Assembly (NCBI GenBank): GCA_016213735.1
Contig: JACQZU010000017.1
Location: forward strand, 164,174 to 228,173
DNA: 64,000 nt
Source: Acidobacteriota bacterium
GTDB taxonomy: Bacteria; Acidobacteriota; Holophagae; Holophagales; Holophagaceae
Direction: 5' to 3'
Below, piece by piece: positions 17,705 to 26,759 of the stretch; within the stretch, counting starts at the first letter, position 1, and each line of letters begins with the position of its first letter. The position numbers and the translations under genes are program-made. A model generated the notes under the pieces. That model made no database searches. It was given only the letters and a program-made list of their open reading frames with translations, and was not told where the DNA came from.

Positions 17705-18493
17705 TCAGGCCAGCTTCTGGGCCCTGAACACCCTGGCCAAATCCTTCTGGACCCCCGGGGCGCCAGCCAGGATGTCCCCGCTCTCCCACCAGGCGCCTCC
17801 GCCCTGCCAGTCGCTGACGTGTCCCCCGGCCTCGTGCACCAGCAGAGCCCCGGCGGCCATGTCCCACTGCTTGAGGCCCAGTTCGAAGAAGCCGTCGTAG
17901 ATGCCGCAGGCCACGTAGGCCAGGTCCAGGGCCGCGGCCCCGGCCCTGCGGATGCCCTTGGCCCGGGGCCACACCGCCCCCAGGGCCTTTTCCCAGAGGG
18001 GAAAACGGTCCCCCAACTGGAAGGCGAAGCCCGTGGCCAGGAAGGCCCCCTCCAGGCCCTCGTGCCGGGAGACGGCCATGGGGTGGCCATTCCACCGGGC
18101 CCCTCCCCCCCGGACGGCCTCGAAGGTGTCCCCCTTGAGGGGGTCCAGGATGCAGGCGGCGGCCGGCCCATCCGCGTCCCAGAGGGCCACGCTGACGCAC
18201 CAGTGGGGAACCCCCTGGACGAAGTTGAGGGTGCCGTCCAGGGGATCCACGATCCAGCGCCGGAGGGTGCTGCCGCTGGCCCCGGACTCCTCCCCCAGGA
18301 ACCCGTAGTCGGGAAAGCGGTGGGCCAGTTCGGCCCGGATGGCCTCCTCCGCCCCCCGGTCAGCCTGGCTGACCAGGTCGTTCTGGGTCTTCTCCTCGAT
18401 CTGGCCGGGGGTGAGCTTCCGGAAATGCCGCAGGAGCACACGGCCCCCCGCCTTCGCGCCCGCGACGCAGGCTCTCCGCTGGGCTTCGGACAT
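17705..18493 (-). CDS. Inositol monophosphatase family protein (SuhB-like)
   Basis: 262 residues when started at the ATG at 18493 (MSEAQRRA), preceded by GGAGG at five bases; an ATG at 18511 lacks such a site. The lithium-sensitive phosphatase signature is complete: GEES (metal-binding Glu pair), DPLDGTLNF (metal-binding Asp residues) and, late in the protein, a KQWDMAAG segment with the last metal Asp. The enzyme hydrolyses inositol-1-phosphate or related sugar phosphates; some members act with ribosome/NusA complexes. Soluble cytoplasmic protein. Nearest neighbour downstream is the alcohol dehydrogenase on the same strand. Divergent from the Nfu gene. Confidence 0.93.
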   Translation of the reverse strand: MSEAQRRACVAGAKAGGRVLLRHFRKLTPGQIEEKTQNDLVSQADRGAEEAIRAELAHRFPDYGFLGEESGASGSTLRRWIVDPLDGTLNFVQGVPHWCVSVALWDADGPAAACILDPLKGDTFEAVRGGGARWNGHPMAVSRHEGLEGAFLATGFAFQLGDRFPLWEKALGAVWPRAKGIRRAGAAALDLAYVACGIYDGFFELGLKQWDMAAGALLVHEAGGHVSDWQGGGAWWESGDILAGAPGVQKDLARVFRAQKLA

Positions 18494-18591
18494 CCGGGCC
18501 TCCGGTCCCATTGTCGCAGGGGTCCGGGACGACTTTCCCGGGGCTCGCATTATCCTGACCGAACTAGTAAACTATTGTCGCCGAGGATGCC

Positions 18592-19134
18592 ATGCCCAAG
18601 GTCGTCAACATCGAGCCGACCCCCAACCCCGATGCCCTCAAGTTCATCACCCAGCGACCCCTCCTGAAGAGCGGGGTCCGGAGCTTCAGGGATTTCGGCT
18701 CGGCGGTGGGGGATCCCCTGGCCAGCGCGGTGTTCTCCCTGGGCCGGGTGACGTCGGTGTTCTACATGGACCGCTTCGTCACGGTGAACAAGGAAGCCTC
18801 CGCCGAATGGAGCGAGCTCATCGACCCCATCTGCGAGGTGGTCGAGGATCTCAAGATGGAAGAAGCGGAGGGCGCCAAGCCGGCGGGCCCTCCCGACGAG
18901 GCCGCCGACGAGAAGCTCCGGAAGATCCACGAGGTGCTGGACAGCCGCATCCGGCCCGGCCTGGCGGGGGACGGGGGCGGCCTGGAGGTCCTGGATTTCG
19001 ACGGCACGACCCTGCGGATCAGCTACCAGGGGGCCTGCGGCTCCTGCCCCAGCAGCGGCACGGGAACGCTCCGCTACATCGAGATGCTGCTGCAGGACAC
19101 CGTGGACCCCAACATCCAGGTGGTGAGTTGGTAG
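18592..19134 (+). CDS. Nfu-type iron-sulfur cluster scaffold/carrier
   Basis: 180 residues. Residues 1-87 form the Nfu N-terminal domain (opening VNIEPTPNPDALKF), residues 88-104 are a Glu/Pro/Ala linker, and residues 105-180 form the NifU C-terminal domain with the cluster-binding CGSC motif (Cys149 and Cys152). Such proteins bind a 4Fe-4S cluster between two subunits and deliver it to apo-proteins. Starts at ATG with GAGG nearby upstream. The region just upstream, 18545-18580, is unusually AT-rich for this genome and may hold the promoter shared outward with the divergent phosphatase gene. This is the last gene before the low-GC segment. Confidence 0.93.
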   Translation: MPKVVNIEPTPNPDALKFITQRPLLKSGVRSFRDFGSAVGDPLASAVFSLGRVTSVFYMDRFVTVNKEASAEWSELIDPICEVVEDLKMEEAEGAKPAGPPDEAADEKLRKIHEVLDSRIRPGLAGDGGGLEVLDFDGTTLRISYQGACGSCPSSGTGTLRYIEMLLQDTVDPNIQVVSW

Positions 19135-19278
19135 GGGGTCAGCCTGCGGCTGTCCCGGTCACGAAGGCGGACGCAGATGCGGAATCCGATTCCGATTCCA
19201 GGATGGTGGGCGTGGCCGCGACGGTAGCCGGAACCGTGCCGGGGACCGTGGCATGGACCTCGCGGCCATCGGTCCTCT

Positions 19279-19637
19279 GCGCTCGAAGATGCCTACCCTG
19301 GGCTGGTTGACGATCTGGACGAAGCCCAGGACCCCGTCCTGCAAGGAAGCACCGCCACGGCGGGCATGGGGGAAGACTCCATCAGCGGATCCCTCGTCTT
19401 TGGCTCCGCAGGCGCCAAGCCCGTGCGGCTGCGGGACGGCAAGCCTTGGATGCCTCTCCAACTGGAACGCGCAGGCAAGCACCTGGGATTGTGCTGAACG
19501 CGGAGGTGCGCGTGGGGGGTGGCAATCGCCTTCACCGCGAGCGGCTCTGCCGCTATCTGCTGCGCCCACCGCAGGCGAAAACACGGCTGCACGAGGCGAT
19601 GGAGGGCAAGCAGGCCTGGGAATTGAAGACCCCATGA
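19279..19637 (+). pseudogene. Decayed IS91/ISCR-like transposase fragment
   Basis: Two frames must be joined. From 19279 one frame reads ALEDAYPGLVDDLDEAQDPVLQ and continues to a TGA at 19495. A second frame, entered just before 19491, reads LNAEVRVGGGNRL, RERLCRYLLRPPQAKTRL and stops after KQAWELKTP at 19637. The order Asp/Glu-rich stretch, then L-N-A-x-V-R-V, then R-E-R-L-C-R-Y-x-L-R-P-P is the conserved middle-to-late part of transposases of the IS91 group (Y2 rolling-circle type). The N-terminal catalytic part and the true C terminus are missing. No terminal repeats seen. The rest of 19135-19907 (before 19279 and 19638-19907) holds no gene I can support; GC content falls sharply from about 19640. 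Confidence 0.68.
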
Positions 19638-19907
19638 CTCCAGCGCTGCGATGGGGCAGGAGCTGTCCAGAAGGTGATGGCCGTTTTTGTCTTTTCATCG
19701 CCAATAAAAAGGGCTCCCAGGCACCCCGGCAATGACTCGAACTTTCCTCGAGATTGAGTGCTTGCAAAACCTTCATAGACGGATGCCAAAGTAGGATCCG
19801 TCTGGATCCGCCAAATCCTTGGGATCATAGATAAAGCTCCTGAGTGCAACAAAAAAAATGGCTTGGAAGTGGGATCGCCTGCCAGGCAAATCTGATTCCC
19901 GGATCCG

Positions 19908-21359
19908 TCATTCATAGGTTTCAACAACCCGCAGACCTGCCCCACCCTCGGATCCACCGATCAGCAGGATCCTTCCATCGGGTAATGGAGTCGCTGTGTG
20001 TTTGAACCTGGTTGATATCGGTGACGCGCTGGTTAAAATTTTCAATTTGCCAAAATCATGCACTTCGCACGTAGACGAGGCCATCGTGCCCTCGCCGAAG
20101 GTACGACCAAATGCAAACAGGATCGAGTTATTGGTTAAAAGGGTGGCGGTATGATTGGCTCTGGGATGCAACAATGACATCGATTCGGAAATCGTCAGGG
20201 AAATCGGATCGAAAATTTCGACACTGGAAGTTATATCAGTGCCCGGCAAGTCGGGTGTTATCCCTCCAGCGATCACGACTCGACCATCTGGAAGCAGGGT
20301 GGCAGTGTGCCCGTGCCTTGCCTGCGCCATCCGACCCACCCATTTGAATGTCCTGGGGCCGGGGTCAAAAATCTCAAGCGAATCCCAGACCCGTTCCGGA
20401 CAATTGAACACGCACGTACTATCTCTCCCACCAACAATGAGAACCTTTCCGTCCTGGAGACGAGTCACCGTATGCCCCGTCCTGGGGACAGACATCATCC
20501 CTACAGGGGAGAATCCTTTTGTCATCGGATCATAGATCTCGACCGATGCCAGGGCGTGCACATCCGATCCCTGCGCGGGCAGACCCCCTGCGATTAACAC
20601 CTTGCCGTCGTCCAGTTGGACACTTTCAAAGGACATTCTGGGAATGGTTAGAGACCCTACAGGAGTGGATTCACCGCTGGATTTCAGTACAAGCGCCCCA
20701 GCGGTCACTCCCGAGTTCCCGCAGCCACCGCTGACCAGAATCTGGTTTTCGTTGATGGCAATCGCAGAATGAGCCCATCTGCGTTCAGGAAGTTCCGTGA
20801 CCACACTCGGAATGTTGGACCCGTACGCGAGCCTTTCGACCTTGGCAGACTCCATTCCACCGAGGACCAGGACAGTGCCGTCGTTCAGGATTGTGCTCGT
20901 GTGCCCTAGACGGCTGAAGGCGAGCTCCGGTCCAACATCGATTGAATTTCGGTAAGGGACGACCTCAACCTGGGCAGTCTCATTCTCCCCAGGAGAATTG
21001 ATCGGTGAGGCGATTATGTGGTACGTGCCTGAGGTGTTTGGAGCGGTGTATTCTCCCGTGTCTTTGACGGACCCGCCATCCACTTCGAGAACGGAATAGC
21101 GACTGGGCACAGTTCGGTTGTTTTCGTCACGCAAACTGATCATCACATGCGCGCCTGGTTTGAGCCTGGAGCGTGCTGGAACAACTTGATACCGTCTCCC
21201 CCCCTCAGGCGCCGTGGGAGTCGGGGAACCGCAGGCGATTCCGGTCAATGCAGCAAGGAAAAGCAGGGTCATCCAGAAATTGAACGACCGGCGAATGGTT
21301 CGATGCGATCCATTAAGTGCATCCCTGTTGCCACTAACAGCAATTTCCGCATACTTCAT
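19908..21359 (-). CDS. Kelch-repeat lipoprotein with N-terminal Ig-like domain
   Basis: 483 residues from the ATG at 21359, supported by GGAGA upstream; the frame extends further but into the neighbouring gene's 3' end. A basic and hydrophobic segment (residues 25-42) ends in a lipobox (GIAC). Next comes a domain with the pattern of bacterial Ig-like modules (residues about 50-135, including DTGEYTAPNTSGTYHI). Then follow five or six Kelch blades, each with GHT-x-T-x-L-x-x-G-x-V-L-x-x-GG (for example GHTATLLPDGRVVIAGG). This predicts a cell-surface beta-propeller. Base composition and codon use are clearly less GC-rich than flanking genes, and a decayed transposase lies 270 bp away, both signs of acquisition by transfer. 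Ligand unknown. Confidence 0.85.
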   Translation of the reverse strand: MKYAEIAVSGNRDALNGSHRTIRRSFNFWMTLLFLAALTGIACGSPTPTAPEGGRRYQVVPARSRLKPGAHVMISLRDENNRTVPSRYSVLEVDGGSVKDTGEYTAPNTSGTYHIIASPINSPGENETAQVEVVPYRNSIDVGPELAFSRLGHTSTILNDGTVLVLGGMESAKVERLAYGSNIPSVVTELPERRWAHSAIAINENQILVSGGCGNSGVTAGALVLKSSGESTPVGSLTIPRMSFESVQLDDGKVLIAGGLPAQGSDVHALASVEIYDPMTKGFSPVGMMSVPRTGHTVTRLQDGKVLIVGGRDSTCVFNCPERVWDSLEIFDPGPRTFKWVGRMAQARHGHTATLLPDGRVVIAGGITPDLPGTDITSSVEIFDPISLTISESMSLLHPRANHTATLLTNNSILFAFGRTFGEGTMASSTCEVHDFGKLKILTSASPISTRFKHTATPLPDGRILLIGGSEGGAGLRVVETYE

Positions 21360-21439
21360 GACTTCTCCATAACTGCCTGTTGTTTCCTCGAGATAATAAA
21401 AAATACTTGGTTCTACATAATCCATAAGAGTGGGGATTC

Positions 21440-22279
21440 TTACGAGGCAACTTGATGACTTCGCTCGTAACCAATGATCGCCATCTTCCTGGTGCAACCC
21501 CAGTGATATTGCCCAAACCCTCCGCTAGATTGAATCACGCGGTGGCATGGAATAAAGACAGCAATCGGGTTGTGACCCACCGCCGCTCCAATGGCTCTAC
21601 TTGCAGACGGTGTGCCCGAGAGTTTGGCCAAATCTCCGTAGGAGATGACTTGGCCATGCGGGATTTTAAGGAGGGCTTCCCAAGCTTGCAGTTGAAAGGG
21701 TGTGCCTTTCAATACCAACCCCAATGGGGCGAGGTTCCCCTTCAACCTCATGGAAAGCAGGTTGGCATAGCGCTCAGCGACTGATTGCGATGGAACGAAT
21801 TCTGCCCTTGGCCACCGCATTCGGAGACGTTGAACGGCTGCGTCTGTTCCGTCCTCGCCGACGAACTCCATCCCGCACAGCCCCCGATCGAGAGCAGCAA
21901 AGATTGCGGGACCGAATGGGGTCTCGGCGATTCCCCAGTGGATTGTCAGTCCCGAGGCTTGTTGGCTGTACTCACCGGGTGTCATTTTCTCGATGGCAAC
22001 GAATAGATCATGTAGACGGCTTGAACTGGAATACCCGACTTCGAGGCTTGTCTCCAACACGCTTCTTGATTCATGCAGCAAACGCTTTGCTTCCTGCAGG
22101 GTCAAATACTGAAGGAACCTCTTGGGGCTTACACCTGCCCATCGTTGAAACAAACGCTGGAAGTGAAATTCACTGAGACCCACTTCAGCCGAAACCTCAT
22201 GCAGCGAAGGTTGCTCCTGCCGATTCGCGGCAATGAAATGAAGGGCACGTTCCACTTTGGAATAGTCACTCAACCCCAC
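21440..22279 (-). CDS. AraC-type regulator fused to O6-methylguanine-DNA methyltransferase (Ada-like, lacking the N-terminal zinc domain)
   Basis: 279 residues from a GTG at 22279 (start of VGLSDYSKVE), which has AAGGAG seven bases upstream; a GTG at 22354 is possible but unsupported. Residues 1-100 are an AraC helix-turn-helix pair (VSAEVGLSEFHFQRLFQRW, LEVGYSSSSRLHDLF). Residues about 105-185 are the ribonuclease-like methyltransferase N-lobe, and the C-lobe has the acceptor site PCHRV (Cys245). It accepts alkyl groups from O6-alkylguanine. Unlike full Ada there is no methylphosphotriester Cys4 zinc domain, so the usual methylation switch for transcriptional activation is absent. Less GC-rich than the core genes. 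It lies 80 bp upstream of the Kelch gene on the same strand. Confidence 0.9.
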   Translation of the reverse strand: MGLSDYSKVERALHFIAANRQEQPSLHEVSAEVGLSEFHFQRLFQRWAGVSPKRFLQYLTLQEAKRLLHESRSVLETSLEVGYSSSSRLHDLFVAIEKMTPGEYSQQASGLTIHWGIAETPFGPAIFAALDRGLCGMEFVGEDGTDAAVQRLRMRWPRAEFVPSQSVAERYANLLSMRLKGNLAPLGLVLKGTPFQLQAWEALLKIPHGQVISYGDLAKLSGTPSASRAIGAAVGHNPIAVFIPCHRVIQSSGGFGQYHWGCTRKMAIIGYERSHQVAS

Positions 22280-22646
22280 GACCCAGCTCCTTGGCCTCGA
22301 AAGAACGCCATCGCCACTCCAACCCAAAACCTCCCGAATTTTCCAAAAAAACACTCAGCCAGCCATCGACCTTGTGTGAAGGCCCCCCCTTCACCCTTGC
22401 GCAGATTCGCAATGAAGCGCGGGGAATCAAGTGCCTTGAGTCCGATGTGACTCCCAAGGGGGGCATCGGGTCCCACCGCTATCTGCCGAGCAGAGCCATC
22501 GGTGCGGGTTCGCATCATCTTCTCCCCAATCCATTGCGCCCCGATCGCCCGTGATTCCCACCGCGCCTGCTCAGTCATCCCCTGTTGCACCTGGAATGCG
22601 ATGGGATGAATCAAGATGGTCTGCCTTCGCCTTGGCCACCCCGCAG
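22280..22646. other. Intergenic stretch without a supportable gene
   Basis: 367 bp between the Ada-like gene and the DUF1203 gene, both on the minus strand. A minus-strand open frame (22614 to 22270) runs through it and into the Ada-like gene, but it has no ribosome site and no similarity I recognise. I see no RNA gene, inverted repeat or terminator. It may be the remains of a deleted gene in this transferred segment. Confidence 0.4.
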
Positions 22647-23111
22647 CTACCCACGTTCAATCCGGGCAATAAAACAGCACGCTTCTAGATTCTGGATCGC
22701 GATGAAAGCGATTTTTGGATCACCGAAGAGTTCTTCGATCACCTCCTCGGGGGACCGCTTGCCAAGTTTCACGTTCAAAATGAGAGAGCCGTCTGCGTAA
22801 TGGCCGCGAAGGGCCATGGGGAGCTCCCGGATCTCTTCAGGGAATCCAGATTCACGATAGGCTGCACACATTGATTCGTGAATGAAAATGGGCCCCACGA
22901 CTGGCACCTGTTCGGGCTCGGGGTAAGGGTTGTAACTCATCAGAAGCCGATGTTCACCCTCGCGCGTGCGACGCAGGCAGGAGCGGCATGGCCCGTACCC
23001 ATCTGCAGGGGTGGTATGCGCCCTGATGGGGTGTCCGAACCCTGGCGCACGGCGGCTAAGGCGCGCCTCCTGTGCGATCTCATTCGGGATGGGGACTACC
23101 TTGAAGCCCAT
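22647..23111 (-). CDS. DUF1203 family protein
   Basis: 154 residues, about the family length. AGGAGG stands just upstream of the ATG. Family features visible: FKVVPIPNEIA at the start, DGYGPCRSCLRR with a Cys pair, EGEHRLLMSYNPY, GPIFIHESMC and LPMALRGHY. The family has no known biochemical function; the paired Cys could be redox-active or metal-binding. Probably cytoplasmic. Upstream (23112-23343) is a 232 bp non-coding gap with a strongly AT-rich patch at 23218-23250 that could hold its promoter. Confidence 0.82.
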   Translation of the reverse strand: MGFKVVPIPNEIAQEARLSRRAPGFGHPIRAHTTPADGYGPCRSCLRRTREGEHRLLMSYNPYPEPEQVPVVGPIFIHESMCAAYRESGFPEEIRELPMALRGHYADGSLILNVKLGKRSPEEVIEELFGDPKIAFIAIQNLEACCFIARIERG

Positions 23112-23343
23112 GCGTTCCTCCTAGGGAGCAGCTGCCCTGGCTCCAAGTTCGGTTGGTGTTGGTTTCCCTGCGACCCGGTTCTTGCGCTCATCGCTCAGGG
23201 GTCTCGCCCCACCCGCCTTTTTATAAACATCTTATTAATAAACTTTACCCAGCATGCCCTCCCGCGCCATCCGGGTTGATTCTGACGATTCACCGCAAGT
23301 TCGGGATCGCTATCCCCAATCCAGCGGGTCGAATGGATGAGGC

Positions 23344-23751
23344 TCAGGAGGGATGGGGGAGGGTGTATTCCAGGACGTAGGAGTGCTCCTTGCCCTTGAT
23401 GGTGATGGTGAGCTTGCCGGAAAGGCCCTTCAAGTCACCGGTTCCAGAATCGGGGACCACGGAAACAAACCACTCTCCGGGCACTCCGCGGGACATCAGG
23501 GCGTAGTGCTGGAGGAGGAAGCTGCCCTTCCGGCCCTGCAGCGATCCCTGCACCCGTTCGATGGCAGTGTAGCCTGCGGAGCCCTGCACCTCGGTTCCGG
23601 CTGCCAGCATTTCGCCTTCGCTCGTGCCTTCCAGGTCCCCGTGGAAGCGCTTGTCGATGGACATCCGTGCGGGTGACCACACGCCAGGACGGATGCCTTC
23701 CGTTAGGGGCGTGGTCTTCACTTCGAAAGTGCCTTTCGCGATGGCCGGCAT
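23344..23751 (-). CDS. DUF3224 family protein
   Basis: 135 residues from the ATG at 23751, preceded by AAAGGAG at seven bases and giving the normal family length. An in-frame ATG at 23871 would add a hydrophobic N-terminal segment without positive charges, so an exported variant cannot be excluded. Family hallmarks: [56 protein letters not shown] and [16 protein letters not shown]. The predicted fold is a small beta-barrel (allene-oxide-cyclase-like); function unknown. It is divergent from an AraC-family regulator at 23955, a common pairing suggesting that the regulator controls it. Confidence 0.85.
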   Translation of the reverse strand: MPAIAKGTFEVKTTPLTEGIRPGVWSPARMSIDKRFHGDLEGTSEGEMLAAGTEVQGSAGYTAIERVQGSLQGRKGSFLLQHYALMSRGVPGEWFVSVVPDSGTGDLKGLSGKLTITIKGKEHSYVLEYTLPHPS

Positions 23752-23954
23752 GCGGGTCTCCTTTTTTTGGGTCGAAGGGATGGGAGGGGCTCCCTGGGTT
23801 GAGAGCAGGGATCCCAGATTGAAAACGACAGCCAGGATTGGAAGGGCGATCGGGAGGGACGGGGTCAGCATGGTGGACTCCACCACCCAGGGTTGGGTGC
23901 TTGGGGAAGACGGTATTGTAATAACGCGACACGAACGCCGCTGGAGCATACGAG

Positions 23955-24785
23955 ATGGCCCAGTCCGTTGAATGGAATCCGAGAGGAGTGGTGGGGGCCA
24001 CGTCCCTCCGCCGCGAATCTCCGGCCGGACGATTCCTTGCGGATGGACCCCTTGCTGAACTGGTCGAACATTTCTGGAGCGTCTCCTGGGACTTGCGCGG
24101 TCAGCCTGCGGTCACCCGGGAGACATTGCCCCATCCGTCGGTCCATCTGGTGATCGAGGCCGGGCGTTCCGGCCTCGCGGGGGTATCCACCGGGCGCTTC
24201 GTTCGAACTCTGGAGGGCCGCGGCAGAGCCCTCGGAGTGAAGTTCCGTCCAGGTTGCTTTCGTCCTTTTTGGGGCCGCTCGGTGCGGGAAATCACGGGCA
24301 AGGTCCTTCCCCTGGGAATTGCATTCGGAGCGGACGGGGAGGAACTCGAAAAATCGGTGCATTCGTGCGGCGAGGATCGGGAGGCTGCGGTCGCCCTGAT
24401 GGAATCATTCCTCTCGGCCCGTCTTCCGCCCCCCGATTCCAAAGCCCAATTCGTCCGCCAGGTGGTGGCCCGCATCCTCGAGGACCGCGAGCTTAGGCAA
24501 GCCGAGGCGGTGGCGCGGGATGCAGGGATCAGCCTGAGGTCACTGCAGCGGCTGTTCCACGAATACGTGGGGGTGAGCCCCAAATGGGTGATCCAGCGCT
24601 ACCGGCTGCACGAGGCCATGGAACGCCTGGAGGCCCAACAATCCGTTGACCTGCCCGGGCTCGCCCTCTCCCTTGGCTATTTCGACCAGGCCCATTTCAT
24701 CAAGGCCTTCAAGACGTTCCTGGGTAGGACACCGGCCACGTACCGTGAATCCTCCGGGCTGACTGCATCGGCTCCTGCTGGCTAA
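23955..24785 (+). CDS. AraC family transcriptional regulator (DUF6597 N-terminal domain)
   Basis: 276 residues. The N-terminal 140 residues have the sensor-domain pattern of this group ([45 protein letters not shown]). Residues about 170-265 contain the two helix-turn-helix motifs typical of AraC proteins ([25 protein letters not shown] and [29 protein letters not shown]). Cytoplasmic DNA-binding regulator, ligand unknown. Its start is about 200 bp from that of the divergent DUF3224 gene; the space between is the likely operator region. Confidence 0.92.
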   Translation: MAQSVEWNPRGVVGATSLRRESPAGRFLADGPLAELVEHFWSVSWDLRGQPAVTRETLPHPSVHLVIEAGRSGLAGVSTGRFVRTLEGRGRALGVKFRPGCFRPFWGRSVREITGKVLPLGIAFGADGEELEKSVHSCGEDREAAVALMESFLSARLPPPDSKAQFVRQVVARILEDRELRQAEAVARDAGISLRSLQRLFHEYVGVSPKWVIQRYRLHEAMERLEAQQSVDLPGLALSLGYFDQAHFIKAFKTFLGRTPATYRESSGLTASAPAG

Positions 24786-24900
24786 AGCAGTGCAGCTCCC
24801 CCCGGCGCTCAACAAATCGGACTTTGGCACCGGCTGCACCGTCACTGTCGACACGGCTGGCTTCGTCTACGGAGGAACGACGCCCTGAGCGCCCCACCTG

Positions 24901-25326
24901 TCACAGAGCGGACCGCGCGAGCGAAGGACGGCAGGGCAGGCCGCCCCGTGTTCCGCACCGCCCCTGCGCCCGAGGCCCCGCCGCCTCCCGAGGCGCCGGC
25001 TCCTGCGGCCTGAACCCCCGCAACCCACCCCAGGGCCGAGAATTCCCGTGCCTGTCCGGCGGGAGGGGCAGGGGGGCGCGTGCGGTCCATTTCGGCTTTC
25101 CGCGCTTCCGCCCACGCCCTCCGCCGCTCCCGCAGCGCCAGGACGGCCCGCCGCGCCTTCCCCAACTCAGGACGCCCGCTCCAGGGCTGGTTTCGGAAGG
25201 CCCTGCGGGGAGGATCCCGACTGCGGCCCCGTCGAATTCGAATCGGACTTCCGTAGGCGACCACAAGGCCGCCTGCTCTCGAAGTTCCTGAGGAATCGTG
25301 ACCTGGCCCCTTGAAGGGATGCGCAT
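24901..25326 (-). pseudogene. AbrB/SpoVT-type antitoxin remnant
   Basis: From an ATG at 25326 (GGAG upstream) the frame opens with MRIPSRGQVTIPQELREQ and then TEVRFEFDG, the swapped-hairpin AbrB/MazE DNA-binding fold seen in VapB-type antitoxins. After about residue 45 the frame turns into Arg/Gly/Pro-rich sequence with no family resemblance down to its stop near 24901, so the gene looks frameshifted or truncated. No PIN-domain or other toxin gene follows. The surrounding 24786-25474 otherwise holds nothing I can support. Confidence 0.55.
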
Positions 25327-25474
25327 GGGTCTTACTCCCACATGTAAGAGCAAGTCATCGACTCAACTTGGCAGGCTCCCCCTTCACTCGGGGGCCCCAG
25401 GGAAAAATGGTGTGGAAGGTGACGCACGACTGGGGGTGGGGAGCCGTGCCCTTCGTCCCTCGTCCCTCCGGTCT

Positions 25475-26590
25475 TCAGTCCGCGGTCAGGCGGACGCCGA
25501 GCCCGGGCGAGTCCGGCAGGATGAGCCTGCCCTTCTCGACGCGGACGCCGGCATAGGGATCGTTGGAGATGAGCAGGTGCCCGTCCAGGTCGGCGTAGTC
25601 GGCCAGGGGGGAGAGGTGGGCCGCGGCGGTGATGGTGCAGGAGCTGGACACCATGCAGCCGATCATGACCTTCATGCCCAGCGCCCGGGCCACCTCGATC
25701 ATCCGGAGGGCTTCGTGGACGCCGCCGCTCTTGTCCAGCTTCACCACGATGCCGTCGAAGGCCTCCCGCAGGGCAGGAATCTCCTTGGCCGAGTGGCAGG
25801 CCTCGTCGGCGAAGAGGGGAATGTGCACCCGGCTGCGCACCCAGCGGGCCTCCTCGACCATGTGGGCCGGCAGGGGCTGCTCCACCAGTTCAACGCCCTG
25901 GGACTCGAGCCAGTTGATCTTGCGGACGGCCTCTTCCTTGTTCGTCCATCCCTCATTGGCGTCCACGCGCAAGGGCTTCTTCGTGACGCTGCGCACGGCG
26001 TCCAGGGTGGCCTCGTCCGTGGCCAGCCCCACCTTGATCTTGAGGAAGGGGAAGTCCGCGGCCTCCTGCACCTTCAGGCGGGTGACCTCGGGGGTGTCGA
26101 TGCCGATGGACATGGTGGTCACCGCCGCCTCGGAGGGGTCCAGGCCCAGGAGCCGATAGAGGGGAACTCCCTGCCGTTTCCCGGCCCAGTCCAGGAGCGC
26201 CAGGTCCACGGCTGAAACCGCCGCCCGCTGGCCCGGCAGGCGCCGGTCCAGCTCGGCGACCACCTTGGCGTGATGCCAGGGATCGGCGGCCAGGAGAAAG
26301 TCCCGCACGCCTTCCAGCGCCTTCTGCCCCCCGAGGGCGTCCTGCCGGTAGCGCACGATCCCGGCGCCCTCGCCCAGGCCCGTCACGCCGTCGCGGGTGT
26401 AGCGCACGTGGAGCGTGTCCCGGTGGGCCGAGGAGGACATGGTGGTGGTCCACTGGTGGCGCAGCAGCAGGCGCCGCACGCGGATGTCCAGGCCAGCGGC
26501 CGCCCGGCCCGGGGCGCCGGCGAGGCGGGGGCCCAGCGCGGACGCCGCCGCGGCCGCGGCCATTCCCTGGAGCAGTTCGCGGCGTTTCAT
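25475..26590 (-). CDS. L-Ala-D/L-Glu epimerase-like dipeptide epimerase, Tat-exported
   Basis: 371 residues of the enolase superfamily. GGGAGG lies six bases before the ATG. The N terminus MKRRELLQG followed by an Ala-rich core is a twin-arginine signal, so the folded enzyme is predicted in the periplasm, unlike the cytoplasmic enterobacterial YcjG. Catalytic residues are all present: KxK at Lys184/Lys186 (LKIKVG), metal ligands Asp210 (VDANEGW), Glu237 (EQP) and Asp262 (ADEAC), and the second acid/base Lys284 (VVKLDKSGG). It would interconvert L-Ala-D-Glu and L-Ala-L-Glu, the dipeptide released from murein stem peptides. It is divergent from the D-Ala-D-Ala dipeptidase gene (169 bp between), marking the left edge of the peptidoglycan cluster. 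Other dipeptide specificities exist in this family. Confidence 0.88.
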   Translation of the reverse strand: MKRRELLQGMAAAAAASALGPRLAGAPGRAAAGLDIRVRRLLLRHQWTTTMSSSAHRDTLHVRYTRDGVTGLGEGAGIVRYRQDALGGQKALEGVRDFLLAADPWHHAKVVAELDRRLPGQRAAVSAVDLALLDWAGKRQGVPLYRLLGLDPSEAAVTTMSIGIDTPEVTRLKVQEAADFPFLKIKVGLATDEATLDAVRSVTKKPLRVDANEGWTNKEEAVRKINWLESQGVELVEQPLPAHMVEEARWVRSRVHIPLFADEACHSAKEIPALREAFDGIVVKLDKSGGVHEALRMIEVARALGMKVMIGCMVSSSCTITAAAHLSPLADYADLDGHLLISNDPYAGVRVEKGRLILPDSPGLGVRLTAD

Positions 26591-26759
26591 GGGTGCCTCC
26601 CCGCGGGGCCGGAGCGGGGCGCCGCGCCCCCATGGTCGCAGGGCCGCCCCCGGGTCCCAAGGGTGGGCCTGGTCGCTCCTCCTGGCCGCGCCCGGGGGGA
26701 TTCGGTATTGTTTCCGGGATGCCCGGACCTTTCCCACGACCCCTTGGCGGCCACCTCCC

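Noticed and set aside
16588..18441. Continuous frame that would fuse the alcohol dehydrogenase to an N-terminal extension
   Set aside because: The upstream part is the antiparallel-free alternate frame of the phosphatase gene; a GTG at 17631 with AAGGAG gives a normal-length dehydrogenase.
22270..22614. Minus-strand frame of about 114 codons between the Ada-like and DUF1203 genes
   Set aside because: No ribosome site or recognisable similarity, and it runs into the Ada-like gene; left as a non-coding stretch.
23218..23250. AT-rich patch considered as a replication origin or RNA gene
   Set aside because: No DnaA-box cluster, dnaA/dnaN neighbour or tRNA-like fold; more likely a promoter region.
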